Assembly (NCBI RefSeq): GCF_036865545.1 | Contig: NZ_CP142208.1 | Coordinates: 2,542,001-2,606,000, forward strand | Length of the DNA stretch: 64,000 nucleotides | Reading direction: 5' to 3' | Source of the DNA: Erwinia sp. E_sp_B01_1 | GTDB taxonomy: Bacteria; Pseudomonadota; Gammaproteobacteria; Enterobacterales; Enterobacteriaceae | Shown here: piece after piece, positions 20,883-29,808 of the stretch | Numbering within the stretch: the stretch's first letter is position 1 | Layout of the letters: each line of letters opens with the position of its first letter | Notes under the pieces: model-generated | Told to the model about the DNA's origin: nothing | The model's database searches: none | Seen by the model: the letters and a program-made list of their open reading frames with translations, nothing else | Translations under genes and position numbers: made by a program

Positions 20883-21059
20883 ATCCCCCTGTTTTAATCG
20901 TTTTCCCGTCTCGTTATACCTTTCCGCTATGATTTAGCACCGATCATTCTTTGGTTCACCTTCAGGCTTGCGCGAGGATAGTCATGCTCTTCAGGCCCGT
21001 TGATGCGTTACCCGTTATTTTTTGGTTTTCCGGGCCGGTTAACTTGAAAAGGAATGACC

Positions 21060-22223
21060 ATGGAACAGCGCCGTTTTTCCGGCAACAGCCACTGGTATCA
21101 CGAAACGCAGTCCACCCTTACCCCTCATGCTGCTCCGCTGGTTCCTGAAGCGGCAGAGATTGAAGACCGTTTTCTGCTGGGGCTGGCTCAGCAATATCCG
21201 GATGCACTGAGGCCAGTTTTGAGCCAGTCTCGCCCGGCGATGCTGGCCTCACGAGACCTGTACCAGCTTCTGATGCCTCAGCTACTGACCGCGAGTAAAA
21301 CCCACACGCTGACGATTTACGATCGCCTCAGCACGGCTTTAACCGTTGCACAGGTCACCGGCATACAACGGTTATGTAACCACTATGCTGCGCGATTAAA
21401 CCCGCTTTCCGGTCCCGACTCTTCCCGTGAGAGTAACCGCCGTCTGACCCAGATTACCGAATATGCCCGGCAACTCGCCAGCCAGCCAACGTTGATCGAC
21501 TCCGCCGCGCTGATGCGTCTTGATGAAGTGGGGCTGACCGCACCGGATATTGTGGCTTTCCATCAGCTGATTGGCTTTGTCAGTTACCAGGCGCGTATCG
21601 TCGCCGGATTAAATGCCCTGCTCGCCCTGCCAGTTCGCTGGATCCCCGGCGTAACCCTTCCTGAAGATGCCCTTGCGGACTGTTTTGCACATCTCACTGC
21701 GTGGCGTCCCCTGCTGCCACCGGTGGAGTTGCGCTATGCTTCCGCCAGCCAGCTGGAAGCACTGACAAGGTGCCAGCCTCAGGAGAAATTACGTGAATGC
21801 GCGTGGCTGCTGGCACACGACGGCGATGCACTTTATGGCTGGGGAAATTTAGTCAGCGCCACGGCGACTGCCACCGCCTCTGAAGAGGGCCGTCTGGCCG
21901 CAGCCGTTGCTGCCCGGATCAATGGCAGCCCGCTCTGTCTGAATCGTTATGCTGCGGGGGAATTGCGCGAGGCGCTGGTAGAGGGAGTGGATCAGGCGCT
22001 GCAGAGTGCCACGCCCGCAAAGAAGGCCATTATTCACTGCGCCGCCCAGTTAACACGCTCGCCTGAACGGTTAAGTGCTGCCCACCTGCAACCCTTAAAA
22101 GAGGCGGGTTACAGCGATCTGGCCGTGTTCAACATCGTACAAAGTACGGCGCTGGCAAGCTGGAACAACCGGCTGATGCAGGCGCTGGGGACCACCTCGC
22201 CCTTAACGGAAACTGAAGCTTAA
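21060..22223 (+). CDS. yciW: YciW, carboxymuconolactone-decarboxylase-like protein
   Basis: 387-residue cytoplasmic protein with the YciW N-terminus (GNSHWYHETQST) and a helical AhpD/CMD-like region through most of its length. In E. coli it is tied to cysteine metabolism under CysB control; its reaction is not settled. The ATG at 21060 is chosen over 21054 because AAGGA lies six bases upstream of it and abuts the earlier codon. In E. coli fabI and ycjD lie between yciW and sapF; here only 233 bases do. A hairpin (TGCCGGAAG/CTTCCGGCA, 22265-22286) follows. Confidence 0.85.
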   Translation: MEQRRFSGNSHWYHETQSTLTPHAAPLVPEAAEIEDRFLLGLAQQYPDALRPVLSQSRPAMLASRDLYQLLMPQLLTASKTHTLTIYDRLSTALTVAQVTGIQRLCNHYAARLNPLSGPDSSRESNRRLTQITEYARQLASQPTLIDSAALMRLDEVGLTAPDIVAFHQLIGFVSYQARIVAGLNALLALPVRWIPGVTLPEDALADCFAHLTAWRPLLPPVELRYASASQLEALTRCQPQEKLRECAWLLAHDGDALYGWGNLVSATATATASEEGRLAAAVAARINGSPLCLNRYAAGELREALVEGVDQALQSATPAKKAIIHCAAQLTRSPERLSAAHLQPLKEAGYSDLAVFNIVQSTALASWNNRLMQALGTTSPLTETEA

Positions 22224-22381
22224 CAGCCTTCCCGCCTGGTCATTGCTGGCCTGCGGTAACCGCCTGCCGGAAGTCCCCTTCCGGCACCGGCGTTAACGGC
22301 CAGACAGAAATTACCCTCCGTCATTGCCGACATCTGACTTCATTGCCCGACAGAAATCACCCGCATTCACGGGCGCCAGAG

Positions 22382-23311
22382 TCAGCCGACGGCAGGAAAT
22401 CCTCTTGCGCCCGGCCCTTCGCTTAACCAGCGGCGCACTTCATCAAAGAAATGCTGTGAAAGCGGCGTCGCCCTGCCCGATTCAGCTATGACCACGGCCG
22501 CCTGACGGGACATAGGCGCAATCGCCAGTTTGCGGCTGTGCAGCTCTGGCGTCATCTCCGGCAGCAGATGCCCACAGGGCGAGATGAGGCAGCCTAATCC
22601 TACCTGTATTCCCTGCACCAGCTGGAAAATTGAGGTGGTTTCAAGGATCACCCGCTGTTTGATATCTGCCTCACGGAAATGCGTATCGAGATACCGACGG
22701 AAATAACGGGTCTGTTCGGCCAGGCAGAGAGGAATAGCTTTTAAATCGCTGAGTTCTAACGGCGCATCACCGGCCAGTTCAGGAAAATGATGCGGATGGA
22801 AAACGACTTCCACGCCGTTATCCTGCAAAGGTTCAGCCTGAAAATGCAGTTCGCGTAGCGTGGCGAGTTCGAAGAAACCGATGCCAACATCCACGGTATG
22901 GCTGTTCAGGGCCTCAAGCAGCTGATCGGCGCTGAGCACGGCAACCCGGTAGTCCAGCTGCGGATAACGATCGCTTATCGCCTTTAACATCACCGGCAGC
23001 GAGATGCTGCACTGAGGCACCACGCCAATCCGTAGCGTGCCGTTGACCCCATGTTTCAGCGACTCCACTTCCAGCTTCAGACCCTGATAGACGGAAACAA
23101 TTTCCCGCGCCCAGGAGAGTACCCGCTCCCCTTCTGCGGTGAAGCCGTCGAAGTTATTGCTGCGGTTGATCAGGGACAACCCCAGCTCCTTTTCAAGGTT
23201 TTTCAGTCGCATGGAGAGCGTGGGCTGGCTGACAAAACTTGCCTCTGCTGCACGACCAAAATGACGTTCCCGTTCCAGATTACACAGGTAAATCAGCTGC
23301 TTTATGTCCAT
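22382..23311 (-). CDS. LysR-family transcriptional regulator
   Basis: 309 residues: an N-terminal winged helix-turn-helix (HFGRAAEASFVSQPTLSMRL) and a C-terminal substrate-binding fold. The N-terminal segment is very like LysR proteins I recall next to formate dehydrogenase operons in other bacteria, which would suit control of the molybdopterin oxidoreductase 2 kb away, but the target is unproven. It lies downstream of the PTS gene on the same strand, 131 bases apart. Confidence 0.85.
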   Translation of the reverse strand: MDIKQLIYLCNLERERHFGRAAEASFVSQPTLSMRLKNLEKELGLSLINRSNNFDGFTAEGERVLSWAREIVSVYQGLKLEVESLKHGVNGTLRIGVVPQCSISLPVMLKAISDRYPQLDYRVAVLSADQLLEALNSHTVDVGIGFFELATLRELHFQAEPLQDNGVEVVFHPHHFPELAGDAPLELSDLKAIPLCLAEQTRYFRRYLDTHFREADIKQRVILETTSIFQLVQGIQVGLGCLISPCGHLLPEMTPELHSRKLAIAPMSRQAAVVIAESGRATPLSQHFFDEVRRWLSEGPGARGFPAVG

Positions 23312-23442
23312 AATTCTTTCACGTTAACCCGTCTGGCCGGCGATACCCATTCACTAAGACAATTCCGTATACTAACACGATGACTCATCCGACTCTGTTA
23401 TCCATTAACGCCGTAAATCCTGCCGGTAGTTATCGGCAGAAA

Positions 23443-25035
23443 TCAGGCAACCCCCAGTGCCGTTTTCACATCACTGGCGATTTTTTCCACCTGCGGGCCA
23501 TAGATAACCTGGATATCATGGTCACTGACGCGGTTCACCCCGTTGGCTCCGGTGGTCATCAGCGTTTGATCCACCACCTCTTTCATCTCTTTAACCCGGA
23601 CGCGTAGCCTGGTGAAGCAGCAATCGACCTCCTCTATATTGGCTTCGCCCCCCAGCCCGCTGATAATGACCTGAATGCGTTCATCAGCAGTCACCGCTGT
23701 GGACTGGTTCTCAGCTTCTTCGGACTCCCGCCCTGGCGTTTCAACCCGCATCCGCGTAATGACAAATTTGAAGCCATAGTAATAGACCGGGACATACACC
23801 AGCCCCAGCAGGATACTCCACCACCATTGGGTTTTACTGCCGCCCAGGATGCCAAACACCACCAGATCAATCGCTCCGCCCTGCACGTTGCCGATCATCA
23901 GGTGCATTAACGACATCAGCATAAATGAGAGACCGGTGAGCACGGCATGCAGCAGATAAAGCACCGGTGAGACAAAGATAAAGCAAAATTCCAGCGGTTC
24001 GGTAATGCCCGTGGTAAAGGAGGTCAAGGCACCGGCCAGCACCAGTGCTTTAACCCGCTGTTTATGCTCAGGTCTTGCCGTATGATATATCGCCAGCGCG
24101 GCGGCAGGCAGACCAAACATCATCACCGGAATTTTCCCCTGGGCGAGGAACTGGGTGGCATTTCTCACGATATCATCCGGAATGCTGCCGGGATGGGTGA
24201 GCGCGGCGTTGAAGATATTCAGTGCGCCCACAATCGTCTGGTTATCTACCGTGGCTATGCCCCCAATCGGCGTGAAGCGCACCGTTTCATTGAGAATATG
24301 GTGCAGCCCGGTCGGGATTAATAATCTTTCGCTGGTGCCGTACAGGAAAGCCCCATACTGCCCGCTTTTGCCAATCAGCTCGCCAACCCAGGCAATGCCT
24401 GCCCCGATGGTTGGCCAGATCATCGCCAGCAGTACGCCCACCAGCGGCAGCACCATCACCGTGACTATCGGGACAAAACGGCGTCCGCCGAAAAAGGCGA
24501 TCGCGGTCGGCAACTGCGTGGTATAGAAACGGTTATGGATAGTCACCGTAAGCAAACCGGCAATGACTCCACCGAGGACGCTCATGTTGTAAGTGAAGAT
24601 CCCCAGCATGTCGATATATTCCGCCGAAGTCATCATGGCGGCGGTCTGCGCCATGCCTTTGGCCTGCAACGCTTCCGGCGTGGTCGTCAAAGCCGTCAGC
24701 CCCTGCGCGCCCAGCGTGGCGCTGACCCCGACATGCATGGCGATAAAGCCGATTACCGCCGCAAACGCAGCGGTGGGTTTTTCCGCTTTCGCCAGCCCGA
24801 TAGCGCTGGCAACGGCGAAAAACACCGGCAGGTTGGCAAATAAGGCACCCGCCACTTTACGAATAAAGCCAATGATTAACTGGGGCGTATGAAGACTGGC
24901 AAAAGCTTCACCGGTGATAGCCGGGTTTTGCATCGCAGCGGCCACGCCAAGAAAAATACCGGCGGCGGCAATCACGGAAATGGGCATCATCAGCGCCTTG
25001 CCGAAGGCATGAATTTTGCTGGCAAATTCTTTCAC
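23443..25035 (-). CDS. PTS glucose/maltose/alpha-glucoside-family EIICB permease
   Basis: About 530 residues: an EIIC domain with some ten membrane segments and the GITEPLEFCFIFVSP signature, then a linker near PGRESEEAENQ and a C-terminal EIIB domain. The phosphorylated cysteine (about residue 473) is in VDCCFTRLR, where most relatives have DACxTRLR, so a second cysteine precedes it. No EIIA domain, so it would rely on EIIA-Glc. The sugar is not decided (MalX, PtsG and AglA all align in part) and no hydrolase is adjacent. The start is a GTG: 25035 has GAGG five bases upstream, with 25041 an alternative. Confidence 0.85.
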   Translation of the reverse strand: MKEFASKIHAFGKALMMPISVIAAAGIFLGVAAAMQNPAITGEAFASLHTPQLIIGFIRKVAGALFANLPVFFAVASAIGLAKAEKPTAAFAAVIGFIAMHVGVSATLGAQGLTALTTTPEALQAKGMAQTAAMMTSAEYIDMLGIFTYNMSVLGGVIAGLLTVTIHNRFYTTQLPTAIAFFGGRRFVPIVTVMVLPLVGVLLAMIWPTIGAGIAWVGELIGKSGQYGAFLYGTSERLLIPTGLHHILNETVRFTPIGGIATVDNQTIVGALNIFNAALTHPGSIPDDIVRNATQFLAQGKIPVMMFGLPAAALAIYHTARPEHKQRVKALVLAGALTSFTTGITEPLEFCFIFVSPVLYLLHAVLTGLSFMLMSLMHLMIGNVQGGAIDLVVFGILGGSKTQWWWSILLGLVYVPVYYYGFKFVITRMRVETPGRESEEAENQSTAVTADERIQVIISGLGGEANIEEVDCCFTRLRVRVKEMKEVVDQTLMTTGANGVNRVSDHDIQVIYGPQVEKIASDVKTALGVA

Positions 25036-25275
25036 AGGCACCTCATCATCACTGAAGAAAGCCTAATTATTAGCCAGGTATTGCGCGGGGAGGCGTAAAT
25101 CCCCCTCATTACAGGCATTTCTTTGAGCTGCTTCACGGTTTCACGATAAACCGCGCCTATCGCACCATTAAACCAATCAATTAGACAATTTTTTTACCCG
25201 GTTGCAGACTTATCCTACAAAAGAAGCAATAACTTCTTAACAAGACAAAAACAATTCAATTACCTGCGAAGCGAT

Positions 25276-27585
25276 ATGAAATTTAAAACTGCGATTAAGC
25301 CTTACCAGGCTGCTGCGGGCGGCTGGGGTTCTCTTGAAGCCACCACCCGCTTTGTGTTTGACAGCAAACAAGTTCTGAAAAATATGCGCAACCTGATGCG
25401 CATGAACAAAGCCAAAGGCTTTGACTGCCCCGGCTGTGCCTGGGGTGATGATAATAAAAGCACCTTCAGCTTTTGTGAAAACGGGGCTAAAGCTGTGACC
25501 TGGGAAGCGACACGCCGTTTTGTTGATGCCAGCTTCTTCGCCCAGCACAGCGTCTCCAAACTTTATCAGCAAAGTGATTACTTCCTGGAATATCAGGGCC
25601 GTCTGACCGAGCCGCTGCGCTATAACCGCGAAACGGATCATTACGAACCCATCAGCTGGGATGCCGCCTTTGCGCTGATCGCTAAACATATTCATGCAAT
25701 GGATAATCCGGATCGGATGGAGCTTTACACCTCCGGACGCGCCAGCAACGAAGCCTCCTGGCTTTACCAGCTGTTTGGCCGTATGCACGGCAGCAATAAC
25801 TTCCCTGACTGCTCCAACATGTGCCATGAAGCCAGCGGCAGTGGCCTCAAGCGCAGCATCGGTGTGGGCAAAGGCACTATTCGTCTGGAGGATTTCGATC
25901 ACGCTGACGCCATTTTTGTATTTGGTCAGAATCCGGGGACTAACCATCCACGTATGCTGCACAGCCTGCGTCATGCGGCAGATCACGGTGCAAAAATCGT
26001 TACCTTTAACACACTTCGTGAGCGCGGTCTGGAACGCTTTGCCGATCCCCAGAAACCGCTTGAAGTGGTCACCAGCAAAGCCGGCACCATCAGCTCAACC
26101 TATTACCAGCCGAATCTTGGCGGCGATATGGCTGCCGTCCGCGGCATGGTTAAGGCGCTTTCACAGACCCATCACGAACGGATAGCTGCCGGGCAAGAAG
26201 GCCTGTTTGATGAAGTCTTTATCAATGCCAAAACTCAGGGGATGGAAGCCTACCTGGCGGAAGTTGAAGCCACAGAGTGGAGCCAGATTGTTCAGCAGTC
26301 CGGCCTGACGGAGCAGCAACTGCGTGAAGCGGCGGCTATCTATCAGAGCGCTGAACGGGTTATCTGTACCTGGGCGATGGGCATCACCCAGCACAAGCAT
26401 TCGGTCGATACCGTTCGCGAAATCGTTAACCTGCAGCTGCTGTTCGGCCAGTTGGGCAAGAAAGGCGCTGGCCTCTGCCCGGTTCGCGGGCACAGCAACG
26501 TGCAGGGTAACCGCACTATGGGCATTGATGAAAAACCGACTCAGGCGTTTCTCGACAGCCTGGCGAAACACTTTGATTTTGAACCACCCCGTAATGTCGG
26601 CCACAACACCGTTGAAGCGCTGGAAGCGATGCTGCGTGACGAAATCAAAGTTCTGATTGCGCTGGGCGGTAACCTGGCCGCAGCAGCGCCAGACAGCCCA
26701 CGCACCGAAGAAGCCCTGCGCCGCTGCGATCTTACCGTGCAGATCAGCACCAAACTGAACCGCAGCCACCTGTGCCCTGGCGCCGTTGATGCGCTGATCC
26801 TGCCGACTCTTGGCCGTACCGAGCAGGATATCCAGGCGACCGGCCCGCAGTTTATTACCGTTGAAGACTCCTTCAGCATGGTTCACGCCTCTGAAGGCGT
26901 GGGTAAGCCAATCGCCGATACCCAGCGCTCAGAGACCTGGATTGTTGCCGGCATCGCCAATGCCGTGCTGGGTAATGAGAAGCTTGACTGGCTGGCGCTG
27001 GCGGCGGATTACAACAAAATCCGTGACCATATCGCGGCCACTATCCCCGGCTTTAACGATTTCAATGCGAAATGCGATATCAAAGGCGGCTTCTATCTGG
27101 GCAATGCGGCGGCTGAATTCCGCTTTAACACCCTGAACAATAAAGCGCAGTTCAGCAATGCCCGCCTGCCGGACTCGCTGTTCCCGCAGTTGGGCGACGT
27201 GGAGGTTCCTTTCACCCTGCAGACGCTGCGTTCACACGATCAGTACAACACCACAATTTACGGACTTGATGACCGTTATCGTGGCGTGTACGGCCAGCGT
27301 GAAGTGCTGTTTATTCACCCTGACGATATGGCTGGCCTTGGTTTTGTGGCCGGGGATGATGTGGATATTGAGACACTATGGAATGACGGCATCACCCGTA
27401 AAGTGTTTAACTTTAAGCTGGTGCCTTACAACATTCCTCAGGGTAACCTCGCGGCTTACTATCCTGAGACTAACCCTCTGGTTCCTCTGTCCAGCTTTGG
27501 CGACGGCAGCGGCACCCCAACCTCAAAATCGGTGCCGGTGAAAATCACCCTTTCCGCGGCCAAAGCAGGGCTGCGTATCGCCTGA
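25276..27585 (+). CDS. ydeP: YdeP-type molybdopterin oxidoreductase (FdhF family)
   Basis: 769-residue protein of the formate-dehydrogenase-alpha-like subfamily. An N-terminal cysteine cluster FDCPGCAW (Cys51, Cys54) plus CENGAK (Cys67) could ligate an iron-sulfur cluster. DCSNMCHEASGSGL marks the active-site region where FdhF has selenocysteine, and CPVRGHSNVQGNRT and MVHASEG belong to cofactor binding. No selenocysteine codon interrupts the frame. E. coli YdeP contributes to acid resistance; its substrate is unknown. It is divergent from the PTS gene, with 240 bases between them. It could equally be a paralogue rather than the true YdeP orthologue. Confidence 0.85.
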   Translation: MKFKTAIKPYQAAAGGWGSLEATTRFVFDSKQVLKNMRNLMRMNKAKGFDCPGCAWGDDNKSTFSFCENGAKAVTWEATRRFVDASFFAQHSVSKLYQQSDYFLEYQGRLTEPLRYNRETDHYEPISWDAAFALIAKHIHAMDNPDRMELYTSGRASNEASWLYQLFGRMHGSNNFPDCSNMCHEASGSGLKRSIGVGKGTIRLEDFDHADAIFVFGQNPGTNHPRMLHSLRHAADHGAKIVTFNTLRERGLERFADPQKPLEVVTSKAGTISSTYYQPNLGGDMAAVRGMVKALSQTHHERIAAGQEGLFDEVFINAKTQGMEAYLAEVEATEWSQIVQQSGLTEQQLREAAAIYQSAERVICTWAMGITQHKHSVDTVREIVNLQLLFGQLGKKGAGLCPVRGHSNVQGNRTMGIDEKPTQAFLDSLAKHFDFEPPRNVGHNTVEALEAMLRDEIKVLIALGGNLAAAAPDSPRTEEALRRCDLTVQISTKLNRSHLCPGAVDALILPTLGRTEQDIQATGPQFITVEDSFSMVHASEGVGKPIADTQRSETWIVAGIANAVLGNEKLDWLALAADYNKIRDHIAATIPGFNDFNAKCDIKGGFYLGNAAAEFRFNTLNNKAQFSNARLPDSLFPQLGDVEVPFTLQTLRSHDQYNTTIYGLDDRYRGVYGQREVLFIHPDDMAGLGFVAGDDVDIETLWNDGITRKVFNFKLVPYNIPQGNLAAYYPETNPLVPLSSFGDGSGTPTSKSVPVKITLSAAKAGLRIA

Positions 27586-27611
27586 CTTTGAGGTCAAATC
27601 AGCATTAATCA

Positions 27612-27633
27612 AAGCCGGGTTTCCCGGCTTTTT
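27612..27633 (+). terminator. Terminator after the ydeP-like gene
   Basis: AAGCCGGG-TTT-CCCGGCTT then TTT: an eight-base-pair stem 26 bases after the stop and 68 before rnb. Confidence 0.75.
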
Positions 27634-27700
27634 ACTTGCCGCGAAGCGGTTAATCGCGTAAAACTGTCTGCCGCTCTTAGGCCACGAAAACGTTGAGATT

Positions 27701-29635
27701 ATGTTCCAGGATAACCCGCTGCTCGCGCAGCTCAAAGAGAAACTCCACTCCCAGACGCCGCGTGTTGAAGGGGTAGTGAAAGGCACCGAAAAAGGCTTTG
27801 GCTTCCTGGAAGTCGACGCACAAAAAAGTTACTTCATTCCGCCGCCGTTCATGAAAAAAGTCATGCATGGCGACCGCGTGGTGGCTGTCGTGCAAACCGA
27901 TAAAGATCGTGAAGTTGCCGATCCGGAAAAGCTGATTGAACCTTTCCTGACGCGCTTTGTTGGTCGCGTACAGCGCAAAGACGATCGCCTGTCGATTGTT
28001 CCCGATCACCCGCTGATGAAAGATGCTATTCAGTGTCGTGCTGACCGCAGCGTGACGCATGATTTTCAGGCTGGCGACTGGGCCGTGGCTGAAATGCGCC
28101 GCCATCCGTTAAAGGGCGACCGCACTTTCTACGCTGAGCTTACCGCTTTTATCACCACGGGTGACGATCATCTTGCCCCCTGGTGGGTCACGCTTTCCCG
28201 ACACAACCTCGAGCGCGAAGCCCCTGAAGCCGTAACCGGCGAGATGCTTGATGAACAGCTTGAGCGTGAAGACCTGACCGCCCTTGATTTTGTTACCATT
28301 GACAGCGCCAGCACCGAAGATATGGACGATGCGCTGTACGTGGAAGAGAAGCCGGAAGGTGGGCTTCGCCTGACTATCGCTATCGCCGACCCTACCGCCT
28401 ATGTGGCTGCAGGCAGCGAGCTGGATGCGATTGCCGCTGAGCGTTCGTTCACCAACTATCTTCCTGGCTTTAATATCCCGATGCTGCCTCGTCAGCTCTC
28501 AGACAATGTCTGTTCGCTGCGCCCGAATGAACGCCGCCCGGTGCTGGCCTGCCGTGTAGACGTGGCTGCTGATGGTACCCTGAGCGAAGAGATTCAGTTC
28601 TTTGCCGCCTGGATTGAATCCAAATCCAAACTGGCTTATGACAACGTCTCTGACTGGCTGGAAAAAACCGGTGAATGGCAGCCAGAAAACGACGCCATCG
28701 CTAACCAGATCCGTCTGCTGCATCGCCTGTGCCTGGCCCGGAGTGAATGGCGCCAGACGCACGCTTTGGTGTTTAAAGATCGCCCTGACTTCCGCTTCCT
28801 GCTGGGCGAAAAAGGCGAAGTGCTGGATATCATTGCTGAACATCGCCGCATTGCGAACCGCATTGTGGAAGAGGCGATGATCACCGCCAACATTTGTGCC
28901 GCCACCGTGCTGCGTGAAAAACTGGGCTTTGGCGTTTATAACATTCATCCAGGCTTTGATACTGAAAAAGCCGTGCTGGCCGCGACCATGCTGGAAAACC
29001 ACGGTCTGAAAGTGGATCCGCTGGCTATCGCCACGCTGCAAGGCTTCCGTGAGCTGCGTCGCGAGCTGGACTCTCAGCCGACGCAGTTCCTGGACAGCCG
29101 TATTCGTCGCTTCCAGTCATTCGCGGAAATCAGCACCGAGCCAGGCCCGCATTTCGGTCTGGGTCTGGAGGCGTATGCCACCTGGACTTCCCCGATCCGT
29201 AAGTATGGCGATATGATCAACCATCGCCTGCTGAAAGCGATGATCAAGGGCGAGACCACTACCCGTCCGCAGGATGACATTACGGTGAAAATGGGCGAAC
29301 GTCGTCGTCTGAACCGTATGGCAGAGCGTGATGTGGGTGACTGGCTCTACTCGCGCTTCCTGCAAAGTTCAGCCGGGACCGATCGGCGGTTCAGCGCTGA
29401 AGTCATTGACGTTTCGCGCGGCGGAATGCGCGTGCGCCTGACGGCAAATGGCGCCGTAGCCTTTATCCCTGCCCCGTTTATTCACGCCGTGCGTGATGAA
29501 CTGGTGTGCAGCCAGGAGAACGGCACCGTACAGATCAAAGGCGAAGTAGCTTATCGCGTCACCGACGTGATTGAAGTCACCATCGCTGAAGTCCGTATGG
29601 AAAACCGCAGCGTAGTAGCCCGTCCGGTTGCATAA
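27701..29635 (+). CDS. rnb: Exoribonuclease II
   Basis: 644-residue 3'-5' exoribonuclease (E. coli RNase II also has 644): N-terminal cold-shock domains with GFGFLEVD, an RNB catalytic domain with the metal-binding aspartates in [16 protein letters not shown] and the [14 protein letters not shown] segment, and a C-terminal S1 domain. It degrades single-stranded mRNA to short oligonucleotides. Synteny with yciW is broken here by about 5.5 kb of inserted genes. Confidence 0.97.
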   Translation: MFQDNPLLAQLKEKLHSQTPRVEGVVKGTEKGFGFLEVDAQKSYFIPPPFMKKVMHGDRVVAVVQTDKDREVADPEKLIEPFLTRFVGRVQRKDDRLSIVPDHPLMKDAIQCRADRSVTHDFQAGDWAVAEMRRHPLKGDRTFYAELTAFITTGDDHLAPWWVTLSRHNLEREAPEAVTGEMLDEQLEREDLTALDFVTIDSASTEDMDDALYVEEKPEGGLRLTIAIADPTAYVAAGSELDAIAAERSFTNYLPGFNIPMLPRQLSDNVCSLRPNERRPVLACRVDVAADGTLSEEIQFFAAWIESKSKLAYDNVSDWLEKTGEWQPENDAIANQIRLLHRLCLARSEWRQTHALVFKDRPDFRFLLGEKGEVLDIIAEHRRIANRIVEEAMITANICAATVLREKLGFGVYNIHPGFDTEKAVLAATMLENHGLKVDPLAIATLQGFRELRRELDSQPTQFLDSRIRRFQSFAEISTEPGPHFGLGLEAYATWTSPIRKYGDMINHRLLKAMIKGETTTRPQDDITVKMGERRRLNRMAERDVGDWLYSRFLQSSAGTDRRFSAEVIDVSRGGMRVRLTANGAVAFIPAPFIHAVRDELVCSQENGTVQIKGEVAYRVTDVIEVTIAEVRMENRSVVARPVA

Positions 29636-29649
29636 CGCCTGACGCTTAA

Positions 29650-29679
29650 CAGGCGGGATAACGCTTTTTATCCCGCCTG
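29650..29679 (+). terminator. Terminator hairpin after rnb
   Basis: CAGGCGGGATA, an eight-base loop, TATCCCGCCTG: an 11-base-pair stem followed by a pyrimidine tract rather than a pure T run. Confidence 0.65.
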
Positions 29680-29808
29680 CTCTCTTCCCTATCGAAAAAA
29701 CCATTCTTGCCTCACACTTCCTTCTGTCATGACTTTCATTAACAAATAATTACATTACTTTTAACTTGCTGCTGAGTCTCTTTTAGCGATCCTGTGAGGA
29801 GTAATCTG

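Noticed and set aside
23357..25190. AGACAATT shared by the lysR and ydeP upstream regions as a common LysR site
   Set aside because: With about 130 and 230 bases compared on two strands, one shared 8-mer is expected by chance.
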